Shown: positions 9,679-19,068, counted from the stretch's first letter. The stretch is DNA of 64,000 bases from Virgisporangium aliadipatigenens (GCF_016863615.1 NZ_BOPF01000004.1:396974-460973); one strand, 5' to 3'. Notes: generated by a model from the letters alone, not told the origin. Translations and numbers: made by a program.

Positions 9679-10194
9679 ATGAGCGACAAGGATCCCGGGC
9701 CTGCTGTGCGGGAGCCCGCGACGCCGGACGACCTCGACGCGGTCGCCGCCCAGCTGGGGCGCACGCCGCGCGGCACCCGCTACGTGGCGCACCGCTGCCC
9801 GTGCGGAAAGCCGGACGTGGTGGAGACCACACCGCGGCTGCCGGACGGGACGCCGTTCCCCACGCTGTTCTACCTGACCTGCCCGCGCGCCACGGCGGAG
9901 TGCAGCCGGCTGGAGTCGGCGGGGCTGATGAAGGACATGGCGGCGCGGCTGGCCGACGATCCCGAACTGGCGGCCCGGTACCGCGCGGCGCACGAGGACT
10001 ACCTGGCCCGGCGCGCCGCCGTCGCCGAGGTGCCGGAGATCGACGGCGTCTCCGCGGGCGGCATGCCGGGGCGCGTGAAGTGCCTGCACGTCCACCTGGG
10101 ACACCGCCTGGCGGTCGGCGAGGGGGTCAACCCCTTCGGGGACGAGACCCTGGAAGCGGTCGGGGAGTGGTGGAAGGACGGACCGTGCGTGTGA
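9679..10194 (+). CDS. DUF501 domain-containing protein
   Basis: A 171-residue protein of unknown function with the DUF501 features: LGRTPRG, the Cys pair in HRCPCGKPDVVET, PFPTLFYLTCPRA and GRVKCLHVHLGHRLA with GVNPFGD near the end. The conserved Cys/His residues suggest metal binding, which is unproven. In mycobacteria the orthologous gene lies between the ftsB-like gene and ppx, as it does here apart from one inserted acetyltransferase gene. Confidence 0.85.
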   Translation: MSDKDPGPAVREPATPDDLDAVAAQLGRTPRGTRYVAHRCPCGKPDVVETTPRLPDGTPFPTLFYLTCPRATAECSRLESAGLMKDMAARLADDPELAARYRAAHEDYLARRAAVAEVPEIDGVSAGGMPGRVKCLHVHLGHRLAVGEGVNPFGDETLEAVGEWWKDGPCV

Positions 10195-10228
10195 CTGTGG
10201 TTCGCTTCTGAGCGTCTACAGTCACCGG

Positions 10229-10732
10229 GTGGATGTCATCATCCGGCGCGCCCGCACCACCGACGTCAGGGGCATCCGCCGCCTCGTCGACCTGTACTCC
10301 CAGCCCCGCCAGATGCTGTCCAAGGCGACGGTGAAGCTGTACGAGGACGTGCAGGAGTTCTGGGTCGCCGAACGGGCCTCCGACGGCGCGGTCGTCGGCT
10401 GCGGCGCGCTGCACGTCATGTGGGAGGACCTCGCGGAGGTGCGCACCGTCGCGGTCGACCCGGACTGCCGGGGCCAGAAGATCGGCCACCGCATCGTCGC
10501 CGAGCTGCTCGTCACCGCCCGCGAACTGGCCGTCAAGCGCGTGTTCTGCCTCACGTTCCAGACCGGGTTCTTCGCGTCGTTCGGGTTCAAGGTGATCGAC
10601 GGGACGCCGGTGACGCACGAGGTCTACGAGGAACTGCTGCGCTCCTACGACGAGGGCGTAGCGGAGTTCCTCGACCTCGAACGGGTCAAGCCCAACACGC
10701 TCGGCAACATCCGCATGCTGCTGCATCTGTAG
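10229..10732 (+). CDS. GNAT acetyltransferase, ArgA-like (amino-acid N-acetyltransferase)
   Basis: A 167-residue stand-alone GNAT domain. It starts IIRRARTTDVRGIRRLVD and has the acetyl-CoA loop VDPDCRGQKIGHRIV plus FQTGFFASFGFKVIDG, a pattern found in the short N-acetylglutamate synthases of actinobacteria (Rv2747 type) that begin arginine synthesis. Glutamate specificity is inferred. The start GTG at 10229 lies 6 bp after TACAGT (10217-10222), so the mRNA may be leaderless. Position between DUF501 and ppx is not the usual order, so it looks like a later insertion. Confidence 0.75.
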   Translation: MDVIIRRARTTDVRGIRRLVDLYSQPRQMLSKATVKLYEDVQEFWVAERASDGAVVGCGALHVMWEDLAEVRTVAVDPDCRGQKIGHRIVAELLVTARELAVKRVFCLTFQTGFFASFGFKVIDGTPVTHEVYEELLRSYDEGVAEFLDLERVKPNTLGNIRMLLHL

Positions 10733-10761
10733 CGAACGGCGACATCTGTAGGGTTCGGCGC

Positions 10762-11694
10762 ATGACACGGGTAGCGGCGATCGACTGCGGGACCAACTCC
10801 ATCCGGCTGCTCGTGGCGGATGTCGACGGGTCCGGCCGCCTGACGGATCTGACCCGCCGGTTGGAACTGGTGCGCCTCGGCGAGGGCGTCGACCGGACCG
10901 GCCGGCTCGCTCCCGCCGCGATCGAACGGGTCCGCGTCGCGCTCGCCCGCTACACGGAGGAACTGCGCGCCCTCGGTGCCGAGCGGGTCCGCATGGTCGC
11001 CACCAGCGCATCCCGCGACGCCGAGAACGCCGACGACTTCCGGAGCATGGTCACGCGCACGCTCGGCGTGGCCCCCGAGGTGATCACCGGAGACGAGGAG
11101 GCGCGGCTGTCGTTCACCGGGGCGGTGCGTGGGCTGGAGACGCCCGGGCCGTACCTGGTGGTCGACATCGGCGGCGGCTCGACGGAGTTCGTCGTCGGGG
11201 ACAGCGGTGTCGAGCGGGCCGTCAGCGTGGACATCGGCTGCGTGCGCATGACCGAACGCCACCTGCACGGCGACCCGCCCACGTCCGCGCAGATCGCCGC
11301 GGCGGAGGCCGACGTCGCGGCCACCGTCGACCGTGCGCTCGACGCGGTGGGGCGCGGCGGTGGGCGTTCCCTCATCGGGCTCGCGGGATCGGTGACGACG
11401 GTCGCCGCGCTCGCCCTCGGCCTGGAGTCGTACGAGCCCGACCGGATCCATCAGGCGCGGATCTCCGCGGCGGACGTGGCGAAGGTGACGGCGGACCTGC
11501 TCGGGGCGAGCGTCGCGCGGCGGCTCGAACACCCGGTGATGCACCCGGGGCGGGCCGACGTGATCGGCGCGGGCGCGCTGATCCTGCGCGTGATCATGGA
11601 ACGCACCGGCGCCGACGCGGTCATCGCGAGCGAGCACGACATCCTCGACGGCATCGCCTACAGCGCCGTCGACGTTGGCACAGCCACTTCGTAA
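10762..11694 (+). CDS. Ppx/GppA-family exopolyphosphatase / pppGpp phosphohydrolase
   Basis: A 310-residue member of the ASKHA superfamily. Phosphate-binding motifs are present: AAIDCGTNSIRLLVAD at the N-terminus and LVVDIGGGSTEFVVG in the middle, with the EEARLSF segment and GLAGSVTT further on. Family members remove terminal phosphate from polyphosphate or hydrolyse pppGpp to ppGpp. Which one applies cannot be decided from sequence. Length matches the short, single-module actinobacterial type that lacks the C-terminal HD domain. A TAGGGT box at 10749-10754 lies 7 bp before the ATG. Confidence 0.9.
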   Translation: MTRVAAIDCGTNSIRLLVADVDGSGRLTDLTRRLELVRLGEGVDRTGRLAPAAIERVRVALARYTEELRALGAERVRMVATSASRDAENADDFRSMVTRTLGVAPEVITGDEEARLSFTGAVRGLETPGPYLVVDIGGGSTEFVVGDSGVERAVSVDIGCVRMTERHLHGDPPTSAQIAAAEADVAATVDRALDAVGRGGGRSLIGLAGSVTTVAALALGLESYEPDRIHQARISAADVAKVTADLLGASVARRLEHPVMHPGRADVIGAGALILRVIMERTGADAVIASEHDILDGIAYSAVDVGTATS

Positions 11695-11718
11695 CCGGCG
11701 GGCGTACCGTCGATTGCC

Positions 11719-12156
11719 ATGGAGCTGCAATGGTGGTCGATCGAGGTGTGCGACGGTCGGTTCCCGGCGAGCCAGTGGCGCCGGGCGCACGGCGAGGAGT
11801 TGCAGGAGGCGCTGCTGACCAACGGCGCCTACGACTGGACCTGGACGGTGACCCCGTTCGGGATCGTCCTGGAGGTCGGGTTCCGCTCGGACGGGGCGTG
11901 GGAGCGGTTCCGCGCGCTGCCGGTCGTGACCGCGGCGCTCGACGCCGTGCCGGATCCGATCAACGGCCGCTTCGTCTACCCGGGCCGGGGCGGTAGCTCG
12001 GGCGCGTCGCAGCGCCGGCGCTCGCCACGCCCGCTCGGGGCCGGGGCCGCCGCCCTGCCTATCTCGCCGCCGCCGTCCCTCGTGGCGCGGCCGCTGGAGG
12101 CGCTGCCACGACCGGTCGACCGCGAGCCGGACGTGCCCGTGCGCCTGGCCGCCTGA
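11719..12156 (+). CDS. Conserved hypothetical protein, 145 aa
   Basis: Not recognised. The first ~90 residues look folded (MELQWWSIEVCDG, YDWTWTVTPFGIVLEV, WERFRALPVVTAALDAVPD) and the last 50 are a disordered Arg/Pro/Ala tail. The tryptophan-rich beginning suggests a small alpha/beta domain. No signal peptide or membrane segment. TACCGT (11705-11710) sits 8 bp before the ATG, consistent with a leaderless message. The next gene converges on it 32 bp away. Confidence 0.6.
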   Translation: MELQWWSIEVCDGRFPASQWRRAHGEELQEALLTNGAYDWTWTVTPFGIVLEVGFRSDGAWERFRALPVVTAALDAVPDPINGRFVYPGRGGSSGASQRRRSPRPLGAGAAALPISPPPSLVARPLEALPRPVDREPDVPVRLAA

Positions 12157-12188
12157 CGCGATCTAGGGAAACAGCCAGATCTGCGGAC

Positions 12189-12671
12189 TCAGCCCGTGCG
12201 GCGGACCTCGGCCCGGGACTGCTCGCGCGGCTCGGAGTCGTCGCGCGACCACCACCAGCCGTAGGTGAGCTCCCCGTCCGACGGCACCGTCATCAGGATC
12301 CGCGCCTTCAGCGGCCCGTCGTACGAGTTGAACACGCCCGGCCGCGACTCCAGGAAACGCACCACGCCCGGCAGTTCCAGGCAGGTGACGTGCAGCTCCA
12401 GCCGTCCGCTCTCCCCGGCCGCGAGCACCGTGTGCTCGACGTGCTGCAGCCCCTTGGAGTCGCTGAACGATTCGTAGTCGAGCACCACGGCCCGGCCCCG
12501 CACCACCGGGGTCACCTGGATCCGGGCCATGAACGGGCCGCTTTCCAGGCCGTCGCCGCGCCCGCGGTACAGGCCGGGATGCGCGGCGAGGCGGTTCAGC
12601 AGTTCGGCCACGGCGTCACGGTAACCGTCGTGGTCCAGGCCACCTGAAGCGGGATGTTGGAGTGGGTGCAA
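12189..12671 (-). CDS. Hypothetical protein, 160 aa
   Basis: Not assigned to a family. The sequence is soluble and beta-rich, with motifs LAAHPGLYRGRGDG, VVLDYESFSDSKGLQHVEHTV and DGELTYGWWWSRDDS that suggest a lipocalin-like or small beta-barrel fold. The only upstream start in frame is TTG at 12671 and no good ribosome-binding site is visible, so the true start may be inside. It is divergent from the proline-rich membrane protein gene. Confidence 0.5.
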   Translation of the reverse strand: MHPLQHPASGGLDHDGYRDAVAELLNRLAAHPGLYRGRGDGLESGPFMARIQVTPVVRGRAVVLDYESFSDSKGLQHVEHTVLAAGESGRLELHVTCLELPGVVRFLESRPGVFNSYDGPLKARILMTVPSDGELTYGWWWSRDDSEPREQSRAEVRRTG

Positions 12672-12733
12672 CGCGATCGACCCACGACCGATACCGTGAG
12701 CACTGATCTACATGAAAAGCCCCGGAGGGCCCC

Positions 12734-13534
12734 TTGTCTGACCAGAATTCCACGCCGCCCGGCGAGGGCTACCCGCCCGGCGGTCCTTTCCCGCCCCCGG
12801 CGCCCACGTCGGGCGGAGCATATCCGCCCCCGGGCGCCGCCGGAGGCTTTCCGCCGCCGCCGTCCTCCGGGGGTGGCTTCCCGCCGCCCACGTCCGGTGG
12901 GCCGGTGCCGCCGTCCGGTGGGCCGTTCCCGCCGCAGGGCGCGAGCTTCCCGCCGCCGGGCGGGTACGACCCCAACGCGCAGCCGGGCTACGACCCCAAC
13001 GCACAGCCGGGGTACCAGCAGCCCGGGTTCCAGCCCGGCTACGACCCCAACGCGCAGCCCGGGTTCCAGCAGCCCGGCTTCCAGCCCGGGTACGACCCCA
13101 ACGCGCAGCAGCCGTTCGGGGCCGCGCCGGGTGCGCCGCTGCCGCCGATGACCCCGCCCGCGGGCCGGGGCAACAAGGTGAAGATCGTCGTGGCGGTCGT
13201 CGGCGCGCTGCTGCTGCTGTGCTGCATCGGCGGCGTCGTGGTCGTGCCGCGGCTCCTGGGCGGGGACGCGCTGGCCGACGCCAAGCAGGGGGACTGCCTC
13301 AAGGGCGAGGTCGCCGACGGCACGTCGGACAAGTTCAAGGCGGCCGACCTCGAACTGGTCGACTGCGGCGACAGCGCCGCCACCTACGTCGTCGCCGGCA
13401 AGGTGTCCGGCAAGACGCAGTCGGAGGCGGAGACCGACAACAACGTGTGCGCCGCCTACAAGGACGCCGACACGGTGTTCTGGATCGGCCCGGAGGGCAA
13501 GAAGGGGACCGTCCTCTGCCTCAAGGCGCAGTAG
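12734..13534 (+). CDS. Proline-rich membrane protein with extracytoplasmic Cys-containing domain (LppU-like)
   Basis: 266 residues in three parts. Residues 1-145 are a Pro/Gly-rich cytoplasmic tail with four copies of GYDPNAQ spaced by GFQQPGFQP-type units. One membrane segment follows (VKIVVAVVGALLLLCCIGGVVVV). The last ~85 residues form an outside domain starting AKQGDCLKG and containing four cysteines that could make two disulfides. This matches the LppU/SCO3897-like family of small secreted domains of unknown function. Start is TTG at 12734 with GGAGG 7 bp upstream. A repeat element lies 50 bp after the stop. Confidence 0.7.
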   Translation: MSDQNSTPPGEGYPPGGPFPPPAPTSGGAYPPPGAAGGFPPPPSSGGGFPPPTSGGPVPPSGGPFPPQGASFPPPGGYDPNAQPGYDPNAQPGYQQPGFQPGYDPNAQPGFQQPGFQPGYDPNAQQPFGAAPGAPLPPMTPPAGRGNKVKIVVAVVGALLLLCCIGGVVVVPRLLGGDALADAKQGDCLKGEVADGTSDKFKAADLELVDCGDSAATYVVAGKVSGKTQSEAETDNNVCAAYKDADTVFWIGPEGKKGTVLCLKAQ

Positions 13535-13583
13535 GGCGTAGCACGCCGGCGCGACGGCGTGGCGTTCTCCCGAAAAACTTGGG

Positions 13584-13653
13584 CCTGTCACGTGGACCAC
13601 GCCGGCCTGCGGCGGAATCAGATGCCGCGGCTCGACGTGACCCACGAGACAGG
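13584..13653 (+). repeat. MITE-like repeat, copy A (70 bp, short form)
   Basis: Ends in imperfect terminal inverted repeats (CCTGTCACGTGG / CCACGAGACAGG). It shares CACGCCGGCCTGCGGCGG near the left end and CGGCTCGACGTGA near the right with a second copy at 31216-31371. Copy A lacks the 86-bp middle of that copy, cut exactly between GCCG and CGGCTCGACG. It carries no gene. Confidence 0.65.
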
Positions 13654-13759
13654 CTCAGGGGTCAATGCCACGCCGTGTATCCCTACCGCTCAGTACGGTC
13701 AGCATGGTTACCTATCCGCACCGTTGGCAGCCATCGTCGACTGACAGAGGAGTGGCCGG

Positions 13760-14446
13760 ATGGGCGACATCGTCAGCTACGCCAGCAACGGAGGAACCAG
13801 CGAGGGATACCTGTCGTTACCGGCCTCCGGGGCCAACGGTGCGGCAGTCGTCGTGATCCAGGAGTGGTGGGGCCTCGTCCCGCACATCCGGGAGCTGGCG
13901 GACCGGTTCGCCGAGGCCGGGTTCGCCGCGCTGGCACCGGATCTTTACCACGGCCACCACACCTCCGAGCCCGACGCGGCGGGCAAGCTGATGATGGGCC
14001 TCGCGATGGACCAGGCGGCGAAGGACATCGCCGGCGCCGCCGAGTACCTCACCGGCCTCGACGCGGTCCACGGTCAGGTCGGCTCCGTCGGGTTCTGCAT
14101 GGGCGGCAGCCTCGCGCTGTGGTCGGCGACGTTCTCCGAACGGATCGTCGCCACGGCCGGCTTCTACCCGGCGGTGCCGTGGGAGCGGATGGGTCCACAG
14201 TGGAGCAACTACGCCGGCAAGGCCGCGCTGATCCACTGCTCCGAGGAGGACGGCACCTCGTCGGCGCCCGGCATTCAGCAGGCGAAGCGTTCCATCGAGG
14301 AATCCGGCGGGAAGGTCCAGATCCACGACTACCCCGGCACCCGACACGCCTTCTTCAACGACGACCGGCCCGAGGTCTTCGACGGCGACGCCAGCCGCGT
14401 GGCCTGGGCCCGCACCCTGGAGTTCTTCCGTTCCCGCCTCGCCTGA
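13760..14446 (+). CDS. Dienelactone hydrolase family protein
   Basis: A 228-residue alpha/beta hydrolase of the dienelactone hydrolase type. Visible are [20 protein letters not shown] with the conserved Glu, the nucleophile elbow GFCMGG with a catalytic Cys, and the histidine in [10 protein letters not shown]. Family enzymes open lactones in aromatic catabolism or act as general carboxylesterases. The substrate here is unknown. AGAGGAG precedes the ATG. Residue L20 is encoded by TTA (13817-13819), a rare codon in such GC-rich genomes, so its translation may depend on the tRNA-Leu(UAA) encoded at 29877. The next gene follows within 15 bp. Confidence 0.85.
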   Translation: MGDIVSYASNGGTSEGYLSLPASGANGAAVVVIQEWWGLVPHIRELADRFAEAGFAALAPDLYHGHHTSEPDAAGKLMMGLAMDQAAKDIAGAAEYLTGLDAVHGQVGSVGFCMGGSLALWSATFSERIVATAGFYPAVPWERMGPQWSNYAGKAALIHCSEEDGTSSAPGIQQAKRSIEESGGKVQIHDYPGTRHAFFNDDRPEVFDGDASRVAWARTLEFFRSRLA

Positions 14447-14459
14447 CACCGCACCACAG

Positions 14460-15152
14460 CTGCCCGACCTGCCCGCGCTGGACGCAGCCGTCGCCGACTG
14501 CTTCGCCTGCCCGCGGCTCGTCGAGTGGCGCGAGGACGTCGCCGTCACGAAGCGGGCGTCGTTTCGCGACTGGACCTACTGGGGCCGACCGGTCCCGGGG
14601 TTCGGTCCGGGCGACGCCCGCATCGGCATCCTCGGGCTGGCGCCGGCCGCGCACGGCGGCAACCGGACCGGCCGGATCTTCACCGGCGACCGCTCCGGCG
14701 ACGTGCTCTTCGCCGCGCTGCACCGGGCCGGGCTCGCCAACCAGCCCACGAGCGTCAGCCGCGACGACGGTCTCACCCTGACCGACACGCGCATCTTCGC
14801 CGCCGTGCGCTGCGCGCCGCCGGACAACAAACCCACTCCGGGGGAACGCGACACGTGCGCACCCTGGCTGCACCGCGAGCTGGAGCTGATCCGCCCGACG
14901 CTGCGGGTCGTCGTCGCGCTGGGCGGCTTCGCGTGGAACGCGTTCTGGCCGGCGCTGCGCCACGTGTACGGAGTGCGGGTCAGTCCACGCCCCGCGTTCG
15001 GTCACGGGGCACACTGGACGGGTGGGTCAGAGGTGCCGACCCTGCTGGGTTGTTACCACGTGAGTCAGCAGAACACCTTTACCGGCCGCCTCACGCCCGC
15101 GATGCTTGACGAAGTATTGTCCCGGGCGATTGATCTCGCCGCCGACAGTTGA
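14460..15152 (+). CDS. Uracil-DNA glycosylase, family 5 (UdgB)-like, start codon unclear
   Basis: Removes uracil (and possibly other deaminated bases) from DNA to begin base excision repair. Family features are [13 protein letters not shown], the active-site stretch [21 protein letters not shown], the [11 protein letters not shown] segment and [15 protein letters not shown] near the end. The frame is open from the in-frame TGA at 14229, yet there is no ATG, GTG or TTG before 14703, and starting there would delete the active site. The family N-terminus should be near 14460-14480, where CTG codons (14460, 14469, 14478) are the only plausible starts. No Shine-Dalgarno is seen, so coupling to, or frameshifting from, the upstream hydrolase gene is possible. 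Confidence 0.75.
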   Translation: MPDLPALDAAVADCFACPRLVEWREDVAVTKRASFRDWTYWGRPVPGFGPGDARIGILGLAPAAHGGNRTGRIFTGDRSGDVLFAALHRAGLANQPTSVSRDDGLTLTDTRIFAAVRCAPPDNKPTPGERDTCAPWLHRELELIRPTLRVVVALGGFAWNAFWPALRHVYGVRVSPRPAFGHGAHWTGGSEVPTLLGCYHVSQQNTFTGRLTPAMLDEVLSRAIDLAADS

Positions 15153-15168
15153 CGGAGGATCCGCGATA

Positions 15169-15876
15169 GTGCGCCGCTGGCTTCCGTTGCTGGCCGTCGC
15201 GGCCCTGCTCGCGGCGGCACTGTTCGCGGCCGCCTACAGCGAGCCCCAGTTCGACGTGCGGGACCTGCCGGGCACGGAGCAGAGCCAGCCGCCGCCGGCC
15301 GTCAGCCCGGGCGCGGAGCCGAGCTTCCTCACCCCGCCGAGCGCCGCACCCGAGCCGCAGACCATTCAGATCGAGATCCCCGGCTGGGTCAACGGCGTGC
15401 TCGGGGTCGCCTGCGCGCTCGTCACCGCGCTGCTGCTCGGCTACCTGCTGTGGTTCGTGCTGCGCGACACGATCCAGGCGAAGGGCCGGCCGATCCGGGT
15501 CGAGCCGGGGGCGCCGCCGCCACCGGCCGTGCACGCCGAGGTGGCCGCGGCCGTCGACGCGGGCCTCGCGGCGCTGGCCGACGGCGACTCCGACGCCCGC
15601 GCCGCCGTCATCGCCTGCTGGGTGCGCATGGAGCAGGCCGCCTCCGAGGCCGGAACGCCACGCGAGCCCTCCGACGCGCCGGGCGACTACGTGATCCGGC
15701 TGCTGTCCACCCAGGCGGTGAGCCGCGACGTGCTGGACCGGTTCGCGTGGGTGTACCGGCAGGCGCGGTACAGCATCGGCCCGGTCGACGACCGGATGCG
15801 CCAGACGGCGATCTCGGCCCTGCGCCAGCTGCGCGCCGAACTGACCGGCCCGGCCGTCTCGGCGAGTGCCCAGTGA
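15169..15876 (+). CDS. DUF4129 domain membrane protein
   Basis: 235 residues. An N-terminal membrane segment (WLPLLAVAALLAAALFAAAY) precedes a ~55-residue Pro-rich outside loop, then a second segment (GVLGVACALVTALLLGYLLWFV) and a cytoplasmic C-terminal DUF4129 domain (AVIACWVRMEQAA, ETP-like ASEAGTPREPSDAP, FAWVYRQARYS). DUF4129 proteins accompany MoxR-DUF58 systems, as here. GTG at 15169 has GGAGG 10 bp upstream. It opens the five-gene operon. Confidence 0.8.
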   Translation: MRRWLPLLAVAALLAAALFAAAYSEPQFDVRDLPGTEQSQPPPAVSPGAEPSFLTPPSAAPEPQTIQIEIPGWVNGVLGVACALVTALLLGYLLWFVLRDTIQAKGRPIRVEPGAPPPPAVHAEVAAAVDAGLAALADGDSDARAAVIACWVRMEQAASEAGTPREPSDAPGDYVIRLLSTQAVSRDVLDRFAWVYRQARYSIGPVDDRMRQTAISALRQLRAELTGPAVSASAQ

Positions 15877-15900
15877 GCGAGCGGGAGGGGCGCGCGGTGT

Positions 15901-15973
15901 CGCCTGGACTGAGGAGTGTAGGGAGCGGAGCGACCGGAGCGACGAGGGAAGGCGGCGCCGTGGGCGCGCCCCG
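15901..15973 (+). repeat. MoxR-operon intercistronic repeat, copy 1
   Basis: Shares ~50 nt with copy 3 (GCCTGGACTGAGGAG, then GGAGCGGAGCGACCGGAG, GACGAGGGAAGG). It ends in a hairpin GCGCC-GTG-GGCGC (15955-15967). It fills the gap between the DUF4129 gene and the next gene. Confidence 0.7.
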
Positions 15974-15991
15974 GACGCTGAGCGGGCCGCT

Positions 15992-16588
15992 GTGAGCCGG
16001 GCACCGGTCGAGAAGGTCAGCCTCGACCAGCTCTTCGTCGACAACGAGGAGGTGGCCCCGGCCCGCCCGCGCCGGCGCACCGTGCCGGGCGTCCTCACGG
16101 ACCTGGTGACCGCGGCCGTCATCGCCGGTGCCCTGTACGCGGTGATGCGCGTCTTCACGCTGGTACTGCCGGTGGTGATCCTGACGGCCGGCATCTGGGC
16201 GATCATGCTGCTGCGCCGGGTCATCAAGAGCCTCGACATCCCCGACCGGCAGGCGGACACGCTGCGCAGTTCGGCGTGGGGGGTCGTGGAGTCGGACGAG
16301 CCGGCCGTGCAGATCGACGGCGTGCTGCGGGCGGTGCGCCGGTGGGAGCAGCGCTTCGCCTGGACCGAACGCGACCACGTCCGGTTCGCCTCCGCGGTCC
16401 GTCCCCGGCTCGGTGAGCTCGTCGCCGAACGCCTGCGCCAGAAACACGGCGTCAGCGTCGCCGAACAGCCGGAGAAGGCGCGCGCGATACTTGGCGATCC
16501 ACTGTGGACGTTTCTGACCGAACGGGTAAAGCGCGGCCCCAAACCCGCCGAACTGGCGGCACTCGTTGCCGAGATGGAGAAGATCTAA
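15992..16588 (+). CDS. Membrane protein of the MoxR/DUF58 operon, 198 aa
   Basis: Not a recognised family. A short basic N-terminus (VDNEEVAPARPRRRTVPG) precedes a hydrophobic hairpin of two segments (LVTAAVIAGALYAVM and LVLPVVILTAGIWAIMLL), then a long charged cytoplasmic domain with ERDHVRFASAVRPRLGELVAERLRQKHG. It sits 3 bp upstream of moxR, so the two proteins are very likely made together, and it may be a membrane platform for the ATPase. GTG at 15992 is the start, after repeat copy 1. Confidence 0.7.
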   Translation: MSRAPVEKVSLDQLFVDNEEVAPARPRRRTVPGVLTDLVTAAVIAGALYAVMRVFTLVLPVVILTAGIWAIMLLRRVIKSLDIPDRQADTLRSSAWGVVESDEPAVQIDGVLRAVRRWEQRFAWTERDHVRFASAVRPRLGELVAERLRQKHGVSVAEQPEKARAILGDPLWTFLTERVKRGPKPAELAALVAEMEKI

Positions 16589-16591
16589 AAG

Positions 16592-17558
<967 letters not shown>

Positions 17559-17560
<2 letters not shown>

Positions 17561-17627
17561 GCGCAGCGACCGGAGTGACGAGGGAAGACGGCGCCACCGG
17601 GCGCCGGCCCGCGCTTGCGCGGGGAGC
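17559..17627 (+). repeat. MoxR-operon intercistronic repeat, copy 2
   Basis: Begins at the moxR stop codon. It contains GCGACCGGAGTGACGAGGGA as in copy 3 but lacks GGGAGCGGA and the upstream part. Two hairpins follow: GGCGCC-ACCG-GGCGCC (17590-17605) and CCCGCGC-TT-GCGCGGG (17608-17623). The DUF58 start is 10 bp beyond the repeat. Confidence 0.7.
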
Positions 17628-17636
17628 GGATCACTC

Positions 17637-18950
17637 ATGAGCGAGACGCCGGACCGGACCTGGGTGCCCACCAAGGCGATGGGCCGGACCGTGCTGCTCA
17701 CCGGCGTCCTGCTGATCCTCGCGGCGCTCTTCGGCCGGATCGACCTGGTCATCCTGGCGGTCCCGCTCGCCGTGGGCGCCGGACTGGCCCTGGCCCGCCG
17801 TCCCACCGAGGCACCGCTGGTCGAGGTCGCGATCGACGACCCGGTAGCCATCGAGGGAACGCCCCTGAGCGTGCGCCTCGGCTCCGGCAACCCGGACCGG
17901 GTCGGCTACGACCTGATGCTGCTGCGCCTGAGCACCGGCCGCTGGGTGCGGGTTCGGCACGGGGACCGGCCCTACGTGAGCCGCACCCAGCCGGGCGAAC
18001 TCGTCGACGTCGACCTGGAGGGCTCGCTGCGCCGCTGGGGCCGGCACGCCGTCGGGCCGGTGACCGCGCATGCCGTCGCCTGCCACGGGCTGCTGGTCAG
18101 CGCGCCGGTGCGGACCGCTCCGCTGCTGCTGGACGGCTATCCGGCCACTGACCCGTTCGCGGCCGACGAGGCGATGCCGCGGGCGGCCGGGCTGGTCGGC
18201 ATCCACCGCTCACGGCGACCCGGCGAGGGCGGCGAACTGGCCGGTGTGCGCATGTTCGGCCCCGGCGACCGGCTGCGGCGCATCGACTGGCGGGTCTCCC
18301 TGCGTGCCCGCGAACTGCACGTCGCGGCGACGCTCAGCGACCGGGACGCCGAGGTCGTGCTGCTGCTCGACGTGCTGCACGAGGCGGGGCGCTCCGGCGG
18401 GGTGGGCGGTGCCGCGTCGGTGTTCGACACGACGGTGCGCGCCGCGGCCGGCATCGCCGAGCACTACCTGAGCCAGGGCGACCGGGTGGGGATGCTGGAG
18501 TACGGCTTCCGCGCGCGCCGCCTGCGTTCGGGCAGCGGCCGGCGGCAGTACCTGACGATCCTGCAGTGGCTGCTCGACATCAAGGCGAACGAGTCCGCGC
18601 AGGAGGTCGGCATCGGCATGTTCGACCTGCACCTGATCCCGAGTCACGCGCTGGTGATCGTGCTGACGCCGCTGGTCGACCCGCGCACGGCGGAGATGCT
18701 GGCGCGGCTGGTGCGTTCCGGCCGGATCGTCATCGCGCTGGACACGCTGGGCAGCCTGAAGGTGCCGTTGCCGGCGACGCCGTGGATGGAGTCGGCGTAC
18801 CGGCTGTGGGGCCTGGAGCGGCAGAACCTGCTGGGCCAGCTCGGCGAGCACGGCGTTCCGGTAGTGACGTGGGCCGGCGCGGGCAGCCTGGACCAGGTGC
18901 TGCGGGACGCCGCGCGGCTCGCCTCGGGCCCGCGGGCGGGCGCCCGATGA
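17637..18950 (+). CDS. DUF58 domain protein, MoxR partner
   Basis: 437 residues. Two N-terminal membrane segments (TVLLTGVLLILAALFG and LVILAVPLAVGAGLALA) anchor a large domain. The DUF58 signature appears as GELAGVRMFGPGDRLRRIDWRVSLRARELHVA, with a vWA-like fold after it (DAEVVLLLDVLHEAG). DUF58 proteins are the usual clients or partners of MoxR ATPases in cell-envelope or stress functions. The exact role here is unknown. Start ATG at 17637 follows repeat copy 2. Confidence 0.88.
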   Translation: MSETPDRTWVPTKAMGRTVLLTGVLLILAALFGRIDLVILAVPLAVGAGLALARRPTEAPLVEVAIDDPVAIEGTPLSVRLGSGNPDRVGYDLMLLRLSTGRWVRVRHGDRPYVSRTQPGELVDVDLEGSLRRWGRHAVGPVTAHAVACHGLLVSAPVRTAPLLLDGYPATDPFAADEAMPRAAGLVGIHRSRRPGEGGELAGVRMFGPGDRLRRIDWRVSLRARELHVAATLSDRDAEVVLLLDVLHEAGRSGGVGGAASVFDTTVRAAAGIAEHYLSQGDRVGMLEYGFRARRLRSGSGRRQYLTILQWLLDIKANESAQEVGIGMFDLHLIPSHALVIVLTPLVDPRTAEMLARLVRSGRIVIALDTLGSLKVPLPATPWMESAYRLWGLERQNLLGQLGEHGVPVVTWAGAGSLDQVLRDAARLASGPRAGAR

Positions 18951-18974
18951 GCGCGCGGCGGGTCGGCGCGGTGC

Positions 18975-19065
18975 GGCCTGGACTGAGGAGCGCAGGGAGC
19001 GGAGCGACCGGAGTGACGAGGGAAGGTCGCGCCATCTGGCGTCGGCTCGCCGTTTGCGCGGGCAA
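18975..19065 (+). repeat. MoxR-operon intercistronic repeat, copy 3
   Basis: Longest copy: GCCTGGACTGAGGAGCGCAG, then GGAGCGGAGCGACCGGAGTG, ACGAGGGAAGG, ending in a hairpin with CGCCA and TGGCG at 19030-19041 and a tail similar to copy 2 (TTTGCGCGGG). It fills the gap between DUF58 and the last gene of the operon. Confidence 0.7.
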
Positions 19066-19068
19066 CAG

